A stretch of 64,000 nucleotides of DNA. Source: Uloborus plumipes (taxonomy: Eukaryota > Arthropoda > Arachnida > Araneae > Uloboridae). The position numbers were made by a program, and so were the translations under genes. Below, piece by piece: positions 22,385 through 33,659 of this stretch (position 1 is its first letter; every line of letters starts with the position of its first letter). The notes beneath the pieces were generated by a model. It ran no database searches, was not told the origin of the DNA, and saw nothing but the letters and a program-made list of their open reading frames with translations. The stretch is taken from assembly GCA_038373865.1 (NCBI GenBank), contig JAXGGA010006595.1, positions 1 through 64,000 on the forward strand, written 5' to 3'.

Positions 22385-24998
22385 CACCAGTGGCACCTCT
22401 CTAAAAGTGCAATAAGTGTGCCATAGGGAGACAAATGGCATCCTTAAGGGCTAAGGGGGTGCCGTTAGTGTTACAACATTTACCTCAAAAGTCGTTATAT
22501 GTAATCCACAGCTTTAGCGGTGTGTTATTTTATTATTTGCGTAATTCTTAGTCGTTATGATTTTTTTTGTTGAGTGAAAGTAATATTGCACATCACATTA
22601 AAAAGGTTAAATCAAAAACCGCATGTACTGAATTATATGCAACATACAGAAATGAACACCGCAATTAGTTTGATGTTCAGCTAATAAATGTAGAATAGCA
22701 ATAGTAGTCAACATAAATGCAGGTTTTATAACACTAACCTGCATTATTGAAAGTAAATGCAAACCAAAGCATAAATAGCCAATTTGATTTCACGAAAACT
22801 GGTAGTGGTGATAAACATAACAGCGTGGTACTTGGCGCTAGTTTACTGCTTACCACTGTTATGATTTGAGAACAAGCGCACTCTTAAAATACTTTTTAAA
22901 GGAATACACATTTGTTGACTTTTGCAATTGCTTTCTAAAATAATGCTAAAAAAATTTCATATGTTTAAAAATAAACTTGTATTCCTTGAAAGAACAAGCT
23001 TTCTTTCTGCATAAGCTTGATATTTGTGGAAGCTTTGAATGAAGAGCAATCAAATAATAAAAAGGAAAAAAAAAGCATCTGCCAACTAACTTTCAGTTTA
23101 GACAAAAAGAATCGCCCACATTCAGCGAGGGAACTGTAAATGTGGCAAATGTTGATGACCAAATAGCAACCCTTTATATTTTACTTCGGATATCAATTCT
23201 CGTGAAATGGCTTACAAATACACCAAACGAACAACTGGCGAGATAATTTAGCAGCACGTGTTCCTCAACAGCGGTTGACTGAAAAAATACGAAACAAATG
23301 CAAGATTTCTATCGTAAAAGCATTATTATTGGTCATTTGTTATTTTTCTCTGGTAATAATTTCTACAAGTGAATATTCCTCGAAGTTAAAAACTTCCGAA
23401 TTAATACGTACTCGTACTTCAAGACCATAATGAATCCAAAAATAAAAGCGGAAGTATGACTTTATACGATTTATAATGAATCATTGATTAATTTGTGCCT
23501 GTATATCATTCTTTAACCTGTTGTTTCACATAATAACCTTACTGTTACTCGTACTCTTCTAGTTTTAACTAAACATGCCCATCACAATCTTCTGTACTTA
23601 TTCATTTTGATCCATTAATTTTCATGCAAGAAATACAAACTGGTTACATCGAATACAAAGCAAGTTTCATTAATGTTACGTTGTTAATCCCGAAAGTAGT
23701 TTCGAAAGCAGGGATTGGCGGACATCGAAACTTGTGTACCTGTTTGCTTTTTCGTGCCAAAGACGCTTTTCAAAGTTAATTTTTCCCTTCATATTAGAGC
23801 TAAAAATTAAGTAATTAACAATTAATTTTAGAAAAATTTAAGGTTTTCTACCGTCTGTATGAGTCATTCCGTTTTTCTTTAGCGAATAACCCGAATTCCT
23901 CACAAAACACTATAAAAATAACCCAACTTCAATATCGACAAGTCGATAAAGTCCCCAGTCGAATAATAGGCAGCTTTCGCGGCTGTTTTTGTCCACCCAT
24001 GCAAAGAATTAATCGGCCAATGTCGGAAACTGCGGTTCCACTGGTAGGGGGTGTTGATAAGAAAACTAATAATCCAATGTAAAATATTGCGAATGTCGTT
24101 CAGCGAGGCTGCGCATTAATGAGTTGAGTGAAAACGCTTTGAATCAATGAAGTTTTTGTTCCCAGGAGCAGATAAAAGACGAGGGGACATCCTTCAATGA
24201 CGGTCTTATCGTGCTCTCTGTCCCCCCCCCCCCCCACCTTCCATAGAAAAAAAAAACTTCGATCGATATTGGGACTTGATGCTGTTTGACTGAAAAATCG
24301 TCCATTCAGGTACTAATTCCCTCTTCAGAGCTTTGCGTGACATGGGGTTTTGAATCAGGCTGAATGACACTGAAATTTAAAGCGACAGAGAGAAAGAAAG
24401 AAGGTTTTCATGATTCATATCTATTATATTTTCGATGCATTCGTCTATTCACAGATGGACAGTTTGTATATGCAGAAATGACGAAAAGCGTTTTATGTCT
24501 CCAGGCAATTGAAAGGATTTGATTTGTTTGCATGCAGTTCTAATTTAACTAAAAACAGCTTCTAGCCTGCTAGCTAGTTCGATTAATCGATTATTTTTTC
24601 ATTAAAAGATATTTTTATTTCCAAAGCTTTCATATCTCTTCTGCAAATCAAATGCAGAGACTATGAGTTAAATAAAATGATGAAACTGTCTTACCCGACA
24701 AACACAATCAAACATATCAGTAACAGACATACATAAAATGAAGGTGTTTTTCTCAACACTGTTAAAAATGATTTGCATGAAAACAAGACCAAGTACCTGC
24801 TTATTTTTCCCAAATAATTTTTACTTACATATGAATAAGAGTCTGTCTTATATTTAAAAAGCCATGAGGGCTAAAAAGTTTTGACGTTATAGAAAAAGGT
24901 AAAATATTACTTTATTTGTATAGCAATAAATTAGGAATCTGTAGTCAAGTTGCGTTCATAATTATAATAGATTTCATTTTATTACTTGTTCTCTAGAC
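22385..24998. other. Non-coding AT-rich DNA
   Basis: No gene or well-bounded repeat seen. A C-run lies near 24223-24235. Confidence 0.5.
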
Positions 24999-25080
24999 CA
25001 GTGCTTCTCAACCTTTTTTACCCTAAGGCACATAGCGAGTTTGCTCGGTCCTCGCGGCATACTGAATTAAATTTCATAAT
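24999..25080. mobile_element. Solo left end of a hAT element
   Basis: CAGTGCTTCTCAACCTTTTT is one base away from the CAGTGGTTCTCAACC terminus seen in many animal hAT families. It is followed by AAGGCACATAG and CGGCATACTG. I find no inverted partner in the next several kilobases, so this is a truncated relic. Confidence 0.55.
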
Positions 25081-26600
25081 GTCCATATGGACAATGGTTT
25101 CATTACTCACTAATAAAAACTCTTTTATATAGACAGAACGACCAATCTAACTAACGAAGAGCATTTAATGTAACTATTTTGGTTGCTTTATGCAATATTT
25201 CAAAGACAGAAACTGAACTGAAGTTTATTATGAATTTCAGTATTTAATTTGGTGATTGCCTTGAGGGACCAGAGGCGTTTTTATTAATTAATCTTTATCT
25301 AGGGAAAAGCTCCATGAAATTTTGTTGTAAGATATGATTTCTTTTGTTCTTGAGACGTGTCATTGAAAAAAATACCACGTAACAAGAACAATTTTTTTGA
25401 GTAGTAATCACACCCTCTTTTAGTATTATAGCAATTTTGCTACCTTTTCAAATAGAAATAGCTAGTAATAAGGTTTTTAGATCAAACATTAAAATCATTC
25501 AAAATGACGATTATTTCTTCTGGAGAATTTATCCCGCTTTTAAAACGAACCATCACTACAACTAGAGTAATCTGATTAACTTCCTTGCTGACTTTTTAAA
25601 AACATGAAAGTTGCGTCCACAACATTTTGATTGATGGCTTATCCTGGTATTTGAAAAAGCTACTTCCCCGACTTCAATAGTCGCTTATATTTCAGCACTT
25701 AATTTCATAAGGATTTCAGCATTTAAAAACTGTTTTGGCTCGAAATGGATTGTTAAAAAAAGGGAATAGTGATTCACAAATTGTAGAGATGATTGTGATT
25801 TGATGAGTTTCACTTTGTTCCCAACCCAGTTTACCTAATCCCTTTTCTTGTCCATCGTTTTAGGAACGCATGAGTGCTGATGATTTTCAGAAAGGAAGAC
25901 TTTATAGGTAGGCATTTGTAGCAATAAGATTTAGCTCGTAACTTTTAAAGATATCATTAGTGATTTAACTTTTTCGGAAAAGTAGGTGGCAATTTGCCTG
26001 TTAAGTTTGTCACTGTTAGTTTGTTCTGTGATAAAGAATTGTAGTCATATTGAGCAAATTACGGAATATAGTAATGAATTTCACGGGTTGCTTTAATTAT
26101 AGGTTCGTTCAGAAAAAGTAAATAGTCAAAGTTCAAGCTCTTAATTACATGAAATTATTGCGATTTAATTCGCTTAATTTGCTCTGGTGAGAATCTTGAT
26201 TAAATATACATCTATTTTTTATTTTAACGTTAAATTTGAATCGATACTTTGAATTTTCTTGGGAAGCAAAACTGGAAGAAGTACTTTGTTTTTTGAAGCA
26301 GCATTATGGATTTCTCTTACAAACGATTTTATATTCTTGAAATCTACTTTATATTTATGATAATTAAAAATGTAGGCTCTTAATTTTATGGACAAATAGC
26401 ACTTTCAAAAAAATTACATCCGCTGTTAAAAAGTTTATAACAATAACAAAAATTACATTAATACATTTTAATTCCTAAAAATTAACCTTTTTCAGTTTCA
26501 AGGGAATATTTGAAAGTTAAACTTAAGTCATATCGTCATAATAATGCAGGAACTACAAAACATAACTTTCATTCTAATTAGTCAGTAATATGTCTCATTG
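25081..26600. other. Non-coding AT-rich DNA
   Basis: No gene or repeat seen. Confidence 0.5.
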
Positions 26601-26800
26601 ATTTCAATTATTTTTAAATTTTCCTTTCAGTTTTAGTACATTTCTTCCATTATTCTATTTAATTTCAATTATTTTTAAATTTTCCTTTCAGTTTTAGTAC
26701 ATTTCTTCCATTATTTTATTAAATTTCAATTATTTTTAAGTTTTCCTTTCAGTTGTAGTACATTTCCTCCATTATTCTATTTAATTTCAATTATTATTAT
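26601..26800. repeat. 61-bp tandem repeat, just over three copies
   Basis: Units begin ATTTCAATTATTTTTAA at 26601, 26662, 26723 and (partial) 26784, a constant 61-bp period with few substitutions. Each full unit contains TTTTCCTTTCAG|TT, which on the plus strand looks like a polypyrimidine tract plus AG of a splice acceptor. No exon follows, so I read it as chance composition within a minisatellite. Confidence 0.9.
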
Positions 26801-27236
26801 CTTTAAGTAATTAGTAATATTCATCATATTAAGAATTAGTGATGCTCTATGTTTTGACCATTATTTCAATGCACTTTTTAAACATTTTAAACAAAAGTTT
26901 ATAAGACCCAAATCACGTTATTAAAATATCGCATTCGATTATTATTCAACATGCATCAAAATAAAGTCAGCGAGATAACTAATGATTAATTTATCGTAGT
27001 TAAACAATGAAGTTGAAAATCCGCGAGGGAAGTTTCTGTCTACTTGACTTGTTGGAATCAAGTTTGCGTAATATAAAGCTTTGTCCACAAAAAGCAATGC
27101 TGAAATGAAGTTGAAACTAAATTATTGTTTCATTGCAACTGATTATGAAAAATGTGCTGCATATTATTTCTCAAACAATTAAATCCAATTATTGAGGTTA
27201 ATTTTTCCAGATATTTTGCCTGTTTAAATAAGGATA
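26801..27236. other. Non-coding AT-rich DNA
   Basis: No gene or repeat seen. Confidence 0.5.
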
Positions 27237-27240
27237 TTAA

Positions 27241-27320
27241 CCCTTTCAGTTCCACATTAAATTCAGCTGTATTATACCCTATTACATGATTTGCTCAGGA
27301 ATAACATGGGATTGAAAGGG
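27241..27320. mobile_element. Tiny piggyBac-like MITE, 80 bp
   Basis: The left end CCCTTTCAGTTCCACAT and right end ATGGGATTGAAAGGG are inverted repeats. The flanks are TTAA (27237-27240) and TTAC (27321-27324), so a TTAA duplication with one substitution. The CCCTTT termini match the element at 21848. Only about 45 bp of unrelated interior remains. Confidence 0.75.
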
Positions 27321-27324
27321 TTAC

Positions 27325-28250
27325 TTGTTCTTTTGCATTCTTATCTAAGAACGGCTATCATTTAAGTTTCAAATGAATTTGATGCTGAAGATGTATAAAG
27401 GAACATGGGACAAGATACAATTCAGAACAAGAAGAATAATGCCATGTTCATATTTAATCATTTATCATTTAAATTGTACAAATATTTGGCTTGAAAAATT
27501 AATTATAAGAATGATTTTTTTTCCTAACTGTAGATATGAAAAATATTGAAAATTTTAGGTACAATTCTGTTCGTTTCTCACCCATTTTATCGTTCTACCA
27601 TTGCTGCAATTTTTAGAAAAAAATAAATAAATTGCCTGCACTTAAAAAAGCATATGTGTTCATCCCTGAACTCAGTATTTAAATCAGTCGGTAGTTTAAA
27701 AGGCTAAAGTCATTTTCGTTTTTAAGATTCCTACTATTAAAAATCCAACTGGATAAAGGGAAAATGTTAAATGAATGATATTGCTTGTTGGCTTAAGAAC
27801 ATTCAGCGGCGGAATAATTCATTTTTGAAAACAATATAAAGAACATCATCCGACTTCCAAAATGATATTTTCTAATTGCTATTTCTCTTTGCACTCATTA
27901 TAGCACGCAATGGCTAGTTTACAGGTATAATACACTGCTCAAATGCAATTTAATACACATATGAATTGTAATTACAGAATGCGGTAGATGTTAGTCGGGC
28001 ACTTGTCTGCATTGGAAAATATGTCAAGGACTGAATGCACATGTTTTAAATTCCAGAAATAATGTTTCATCTAGTGAGGGTCATTCACAGCCGCACTTAT
28101 TTGTTGCAGAAAAGATTTTCAACAAAGATAGAGAGCAAATTTTAGATTTTAATGCAGTCACAGAGAGAGTGAGAAAATCACCTCACCTTTGCAAAGGTTT
28201 CAATAAAAAAAATTCGCTTTCCTCAAAATAGCCTAAAATTTGTTCCGCCG
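27325..28250. other. Non-coding AT-rich DNA
   Basis: No gene or repeat seen. Confidence 0.5.
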
Positions 28251-28850
28251 TCGAGTTTAATGCTCCGAGGAGGATGGAGGAAAAAAAAATCACTTCGTCA
28301 ATTTCGAAAGGGAAAGCAAAGAGCCGATACGAAAGCTATTACGTGCAATCCACATACATCCTCTGGAGAAAAAGTTCCCAACTCCCCCATCCTGCTCAAG
28401 TTGGTCAATAACAAGGAATCGGTTGATGTTGCTGATACAAGAGCGTACGCAGTGAGGCATGGACTTGAAAAATCCCATGTGCTGTCTAGCACGTCTCGAC
28501 ATTTCACAAATGTTGGAGATTTAAACGTGCCCTTTCGGCCTCGAACTCGAATCCAAGCACCAAAATTGGGGGGAATCTTCTGATTCTGATGTCTGATAGT
28601 TGTCTTCGGAATTAGGCAAAGATGTTCCAAATTGTGAGCAGTCAAGGGCGCAGCGTTTTGGGGACATTTCCGCAAGTATCCCCGCGCATTATGAATTGCC
28701 TCGAAAAATAAATCTTGCTGGATGTCGTGGGAATTGCAAACGAGTGTACAGACGCATTTCCGCTGCTGACTACAACTTATCAAGTGTAAGAAATGGAATG
28801 CACTTGCCAGGTCCGTGACCAGGATTTCCAAAGGGGAGGGGTTCAACAGA
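28251..28850. other. Segment of raised GC with long overlapping frames on both strands
   Basis: About 600 bp is noticeably less AT-rich than its surroundings and stays open for 182 codons on the minus strand (28298-28846) and 107 codons on the plus strand (28260-28583). I recognise no domain, signal peptide or compositional sign of coding in either. The minus frame has Cys and His scattered without zinc-finger spacing. Possible explanations are an old transposon body, a processed pseudogene, an untranslated exon or chance. I do not call it a gene. Confidence 0.35.
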
Positions 28851-29889
28851 ATTCTCCATCCTTGGTGTCAATGTGAATATAAACGAATGAATAAATAAAT
28901 ATTTACAAAAAAGACGAAATAACATAAATAAATGAAATGAAAATATTTTTAAATGAAGTTTTGACGAATCACATATTGTGTAATTTATTTTGATTTGATG
29001 GTGAAGGTGTTCAACTATTTTCTACACTTTTTTTTCTTTTTTTTACCTTATTTAAACATTTATTTATTATTTATTTATTTTTAACAAGGCCTTTTATTTT
29101 CCACACTTTGCATTTTGGAAAAAAAAATGGGAAAAAAAAGTGCACCAATATATTTCTATATTTTACACTAAGGTTTATTAAACAAATTTTACTCAATGAA
29201 CTAAACAGAGATTTATTGAACGTGAAAATGAAATACCAAAGGAGTAATTTTCTGTTTTATTACTCCAACATTCAACTAATATAACGAAGTGACAGGACAC
29301 AATTCATCCAACTTTCCTTACCGTACTCAAGTACAAATATTACCCAACGTGCTTAGCTTTATCAGACTAACTCAAACGTTTTTTCATCATTGAATTTCCT
29401 ATAAATAATTTTACTAAGCTGCAAAAAAGAAGATATATTACTGAAATATACGCAGTAATTCTCACTTTAACTCACATTAGAAGATTTTTATTTGTTTATT
29501 TGCTTATTTTTTACGATGGGAGGGGTTCATCTCAGTCATTGGTCTCAGTTGGTACTAGCAGCCATTAAAGCGCAATATATGTTTAAGGTATGCATATAAT
29601 ATGATTTATTTTTATAGTCCATTAACGTCAAAGTATAACCATTGGTAAGTAGTTTTCCTGTGTGCAAAACAAAAGGTTTTTGAAAAAACGCCGAAGCTCA
29701 TTAAAGCTGAAATTCCATTTAATAGAAAATAATTTAAGTATACAAACAGAGGAATACAGTTTTCAATAATCATTGAAATAAATGCAACCTACAAACTGCG
29801 TACACTCATCATACTCTTAGTAATATAAAAATAATGCATACGGTCAAGAGTGCACCAGTAACAATCGACTCATTATTAAGCTTTGTATG

Positions 29890-29893
<4 letters not shown>
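28851..29893. other. Non-coding AT-rich DNA
   Basis: No gene seen; TTTATTTA-type simple sequence lies around 29030-29095. Confidence 0.5.

Positions 29894-29981
<88 letters not shown>
29894..29981. repeat. (TA)n microsatellite, ~44 units
   Basis: Uninterrupted alternating TA. The open frame across it (Ile-Tyr repeats) is a translation of the microsatellite. Such tracts are cruciform-prone and assembly-fragile. Confidence 0.97.
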
Positions 29982-29983
<2 letters not shown>

Positions 29984-30846
29984 ATAATTCAGTTTAAAGC
30001 CACTAGTTTTAAAACTTAGGGCGAAAATACGGTTTTAAAATATGTATTCGTAATTTTGAGGGCACAGATTAATACATTACAATAAGCATCAACTTCAGAT
30101 GACACTTATTAAACTTGTAATAAGTTCAGAAGATGAAATTAGAAAACTAAAAAGGGTATACTTCGGTAAATGGTCACACAATTGCATTACAGTAGTTTGA
30201 AGTCACTTATACAAACCTTCCCTCTGAGGTCATTAATTAACAAAACATGGAATTTAAAAACTCATAGACTTCCTTTATGAAGAACGCACATATTTAATAT
30301 AATAAACACTTTTTCTTTTTGGAGCCTTATTTAAAACGTGCGTCACAAATTAGCAATATTATGAAACAAAAATTAGGGTTTTATATTTAGGACGGTAGCA
30401 TGTCTACATAGCTTAACAAAATGAATGAGCTTTAGTCATTCTCCACGACCTAGATAGCATCCGACATTTTCTTTCTAAAACAAATTAACAAGTTTTTGCG
30501 CGAAAGTTCATGGTGTGATAAACATCGCTGACGGGCTGAGAGATATTCTGAGCAAGTCGTGCCTAAATTATTGTACTCGAGATAACAAGTGAATGCTTCG
30601 TCGTAAAGAATTCATTTCTGAAATGAATTAAGATACCGGTGTCAACAGAAAAAGCCACGATAGCTTACCTTTGCTTTGAATCCTTATTTTGTGGAGGGCA
30701 GTTTCACTTTCTGCGGGTTACGTGCCTTGTGTCGGTGAAGGAGAATGTGAAACTGCTGTATTTCACGGATGAAGAATTGCCCTTTCATAGGATTACAATG
30801 GCACGGAAATCTGTTTTAGTCTTGTCAAGGTTTTGCTTGAAATATA
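29982..30846. other. Non-coding AT-rich DNA
   Basis: No gene or repeat seen. Confidence 0.5.
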
Positions 30847-31045
30847 CGACCGTTTACAAAAGACAGCATTTCCAAGTGCTACTGACATTCATCTAAGCGC
30901 AGATATGGGTTCGCGAGCGTTTTTTAAAGTCAAATGTATGCCGAAAGTAATAAACAAATTAAGTTTCAAATTTCGCGTAAAAAGATTGACTGAATATTTT
31001 TCTTTAATGACTGAAGAAGTATTCTTCTTAATGACCTGATTCAAG
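30847..31045. repeat. Diverged segmental duplication, copy 1
   Basis: About 200 bp matching 31952-32122 in the same orientation. Shared anchors are CTGACATTCATCTAAG, CGCGAGC(A/G)TTTTTT and TTTAATGACTGAAG(A/C)A. Differences are numerous and include small deletions, so the duplication is old or the copies are two remnants of one repeat family. Frames across copy 1 are broken in copy 2, which argues against coding. Confidence 0.75.
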
Positions 31046-31950
31046 TTTCTGTTTTAGTCTCATTTAGCTTTATTTGTAATCTCGAGTCATTTGGGTTTCT
31101 TCGCCCCGCCGGGTTAAATGCCCCAGTTATTAGTTGTCATAATTACATTCACACTGTACTGATAATCATTATTTTCAAAGGTAGTGGTTTGCAAAGAAGT
31201 GTCTTTAATAACGTACAGTAATTTCAACTGATATCGATAAATAATTACCATTTAAAGGGAAGTGTGGATTTTTTAGCATGTGATCTAAGTATTTTTAGGA
31301 ACTTAAGTATAAGCAATGACCTTTCCATTATCCGGTTGAATTTTCTGATTAAAAAGTAAAAGAGTATAAAAAAGGCAGTTAACGTTTAGTTACTGCAATA
31401 TAGACTTTATGTTTAAACACAAGGGGGGGGGGATAACCTTCACAAAAATTTTACTACGGCAGACCTGATTAAAGGGTTGTTTGCCCCCCTGATGACAAAA
31501 CAGGATATATTCCACTCATTAGATTTAAGTGCATAAGGCATATTCGGATAGCTCAAAAATTTGCAAAGTACAATCAAAGATGCAATGATTGCGAAAAGTT
31601 TTTAAAAATAACAGTGGTAACAGAGTAAAATCTCATTTTCTTAAATTAAAATCAATTTTAATGTTACTCATGTAATGATCCGCATTAATTCAGCTAACTA
31701 ATATGTTTTACACTATTATTTCAAGTGGAACAGATATTCGGGCAAAATGAGGCAAATTGCCTGACAGTCAACAGTAGGTGAATTCGCCTCAAGTGACAAT
31801 TTCATTTTTTGATAATAGATAGTTTATTTTCTTACTTGTTAGTGCTGATCGATTTAACATAGCATCTAGGCCCCCATTAAGTAAGGTAATAGGCATCATT
31901 TTTTATTTTTTATTAATACAATAGTCGTTATAAGTGTTTCCCCCGATTTA
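31046..31950. other. Non-coding AT-rich spacer between duplicated segments
   Basis: No gene seen. A small GAGGCAAATTGCCTGA palindrome lies near 31749 and a G-run at 31423-31431. Confidence 0.45.
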
Positions 31951-31951
31951 C

Positions 31952-32122
31952 TATACGGCCGCTTACAAAAGGGAGCAATTCCGAGTACTTCTGACATTCA
32001 TCTAAGGGCAGATCGCGAGCATTTTTTGAAGCCAAATAGTAATAAACACTTTAAATTAAAAAAAATATTGAATATTTCATTTTAATGACTGAAGCAATAT
32101 TCCACTTAATGACTTGATCTAA
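31952..32122. repeat. Diverged segmental duplication, copy 2
   Basis: Counterpart of 30847-31045, shortened by several small deletions (for example around 32010 and 32040). Confidence 0.75.
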
Positions 32123-32721
32123 GTAATTTGGGGGAAAGGAAAGAAAAGCTCTTTCCTTCTAGAAAACTAAAAGGGCATTGATAAAATATTTTTTTTCATC
32201 ATCTTTGAACATTAACCATCCACATAAAATGCAGTCATCAATGTGTTCAAAAGCTTGTAAACTTTTCTTGGTTGTGCAGTAATCAGTGCTCTATTTCCAC
32301 CAAAACAATTTCAGGAGCTTTATAGGGAATAAAACGATTTCAGGAGAAACACATATTTACGCATAAACTAAATGAATTTAGTTTGAAACTATTAACGTTT
32401 GCATAAAACTGAAAATAAGTGCTAGAGTTTAGATCCTGTGAGCTTCTACACAAATTAAGCCCAGGCAGTAGTTGATTGTTTAAAAGCACTGATTGTGTAT
32501 TGAGACAGCAAATTTGTTGTATTCAGGATTATTTCGAATTAATTTTGAAATCCAAGCTTTTCCGTTAATATTATATCAGGAATGTAAAAGCTCCTTGATT
32601 TTTCAACAGAACAGGATGTCATCATACTGTTAGGGACGACTGCTAGAGTAAGCGAGACAGTAAGTTGAGACAAGATGGGACTGGCATTACTGAATTAACA
32701 GGGATGAGGCAGAAATGAACA
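32123..32721. other. Non-coding AT-rich DNA
   Basis: No gene or repeat seen. Confidence 0.5.
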
Positions 32722-32733
32722 CCGTTATTAGAT

Positions 32734-33001
32734 GTTTTTTATTAAGGGCTATTCACATTACGACCGTTCCGTCCGAACGAAGTGGTTTTACGGACGTAAC
32801 GGACAGAGTCCGATTTAGCTCAATACACATGCTGTAAGACTCGTATATAGGGCATGCAGACATTCGCAACACACTCATTCACACAGAGAAAGGACAAGGA
32901 CAGAAGAGAGTGAAAGCAAATCCATGCCCGAGTCGGGATTCAAGCCCGGGACCAAGGCATCCGAGTCAGACTTCTCTGACCACTAGACAAGGTGGCCGGG
33001 C
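32734..33001 (-). mobile_element. tRNA-derived SINE with 12-bp target-site duplication
   Basis: On the minus strand the element begins GCCCGGCCACCTTGTCTAGT. An A-box-like segment (TCTAGTGGTCAGAGAAG) and a B-box (GGCTTGAATCCCG) sit at tRNA spacing over the first ~75 bases, giving an internal RNA polymerase III promoter. A tRNA-unrelated body of about 190 bp follows, ending in AATAGCCCTTAATAAAAAAC, an A-rich tail. The exact 12-base duplication CCGTTATTAGAT flanks it at 32722-32733 and 33002-33013, the hallmark of LINE-assisted retroposition. The intact duplication indicates fairly recent insertion. The parent tRNA is not certain. Confidence 0.87.
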
Positions 33002-33013
33002 CCGTTATTAGAT

Positions 33014-33657
33014 AGGTATATTTCTTGGTCGAGAAATCCCCAAGCACTCGAATACTTTAAACGAATGGCCAACCTCAATATTTAACGTAAGACACTAGAA
33101 GCATCAAGTTGACTTAAAGAAGACAAATTAACTCCGAAAGCAAATAAAAAGGTTTGAAATTTTCATAAAGTTATTTAAATGACAAATGATAAAAACGAAA
33201 GAGTAAATCGTCATGGTTAGGTAATAATTTCTGGGGCTATTTTGTTTAAATCTGTGATGCAAAAGTCTGAGTACAACGTCAAATATGAGAATGATGAAAC
33301 GAAAAGTCTTAAACTAAGTAAAACAGTTCCAATGAATAAGATAAAATTTCTAAACTGAATAAAAATGTTCATTTATTGAAAGAAAAGAGTCTAATGACGA
33401 CAAGGAAAGTACTGAAAATTAAGTTAAAAATATCAATGGCTAAGGGGAAAATTCTGATTACTAGGCTGAAGAGTCTAATAATCGGGAAAATTATCGAGTA
33501 ACTTGAAGAAAACTATCTAAGTAAACCGATTAAAAGTACATGAAGAACAAGAAAAATATCCAACGTTCAAGCTCAACTCCGAAAGCAAAATAAAAATTTA
33601 AAATCGTCTGGGAGCTCCCTAACAACTCAATGAAAGACCTTAATAATAGAATGCAAA
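33014..33657. other. Non-coding AT-rich DNA
   Basis: No gene or repeat seen. Confidence 0.5.
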
Positions 33658-33659
33658 TA

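Noticed and set aside
29834..30019. Frame of Ile-Tyr repeats
   Set aside because: Pure translation of the (TA)n microsatellite.
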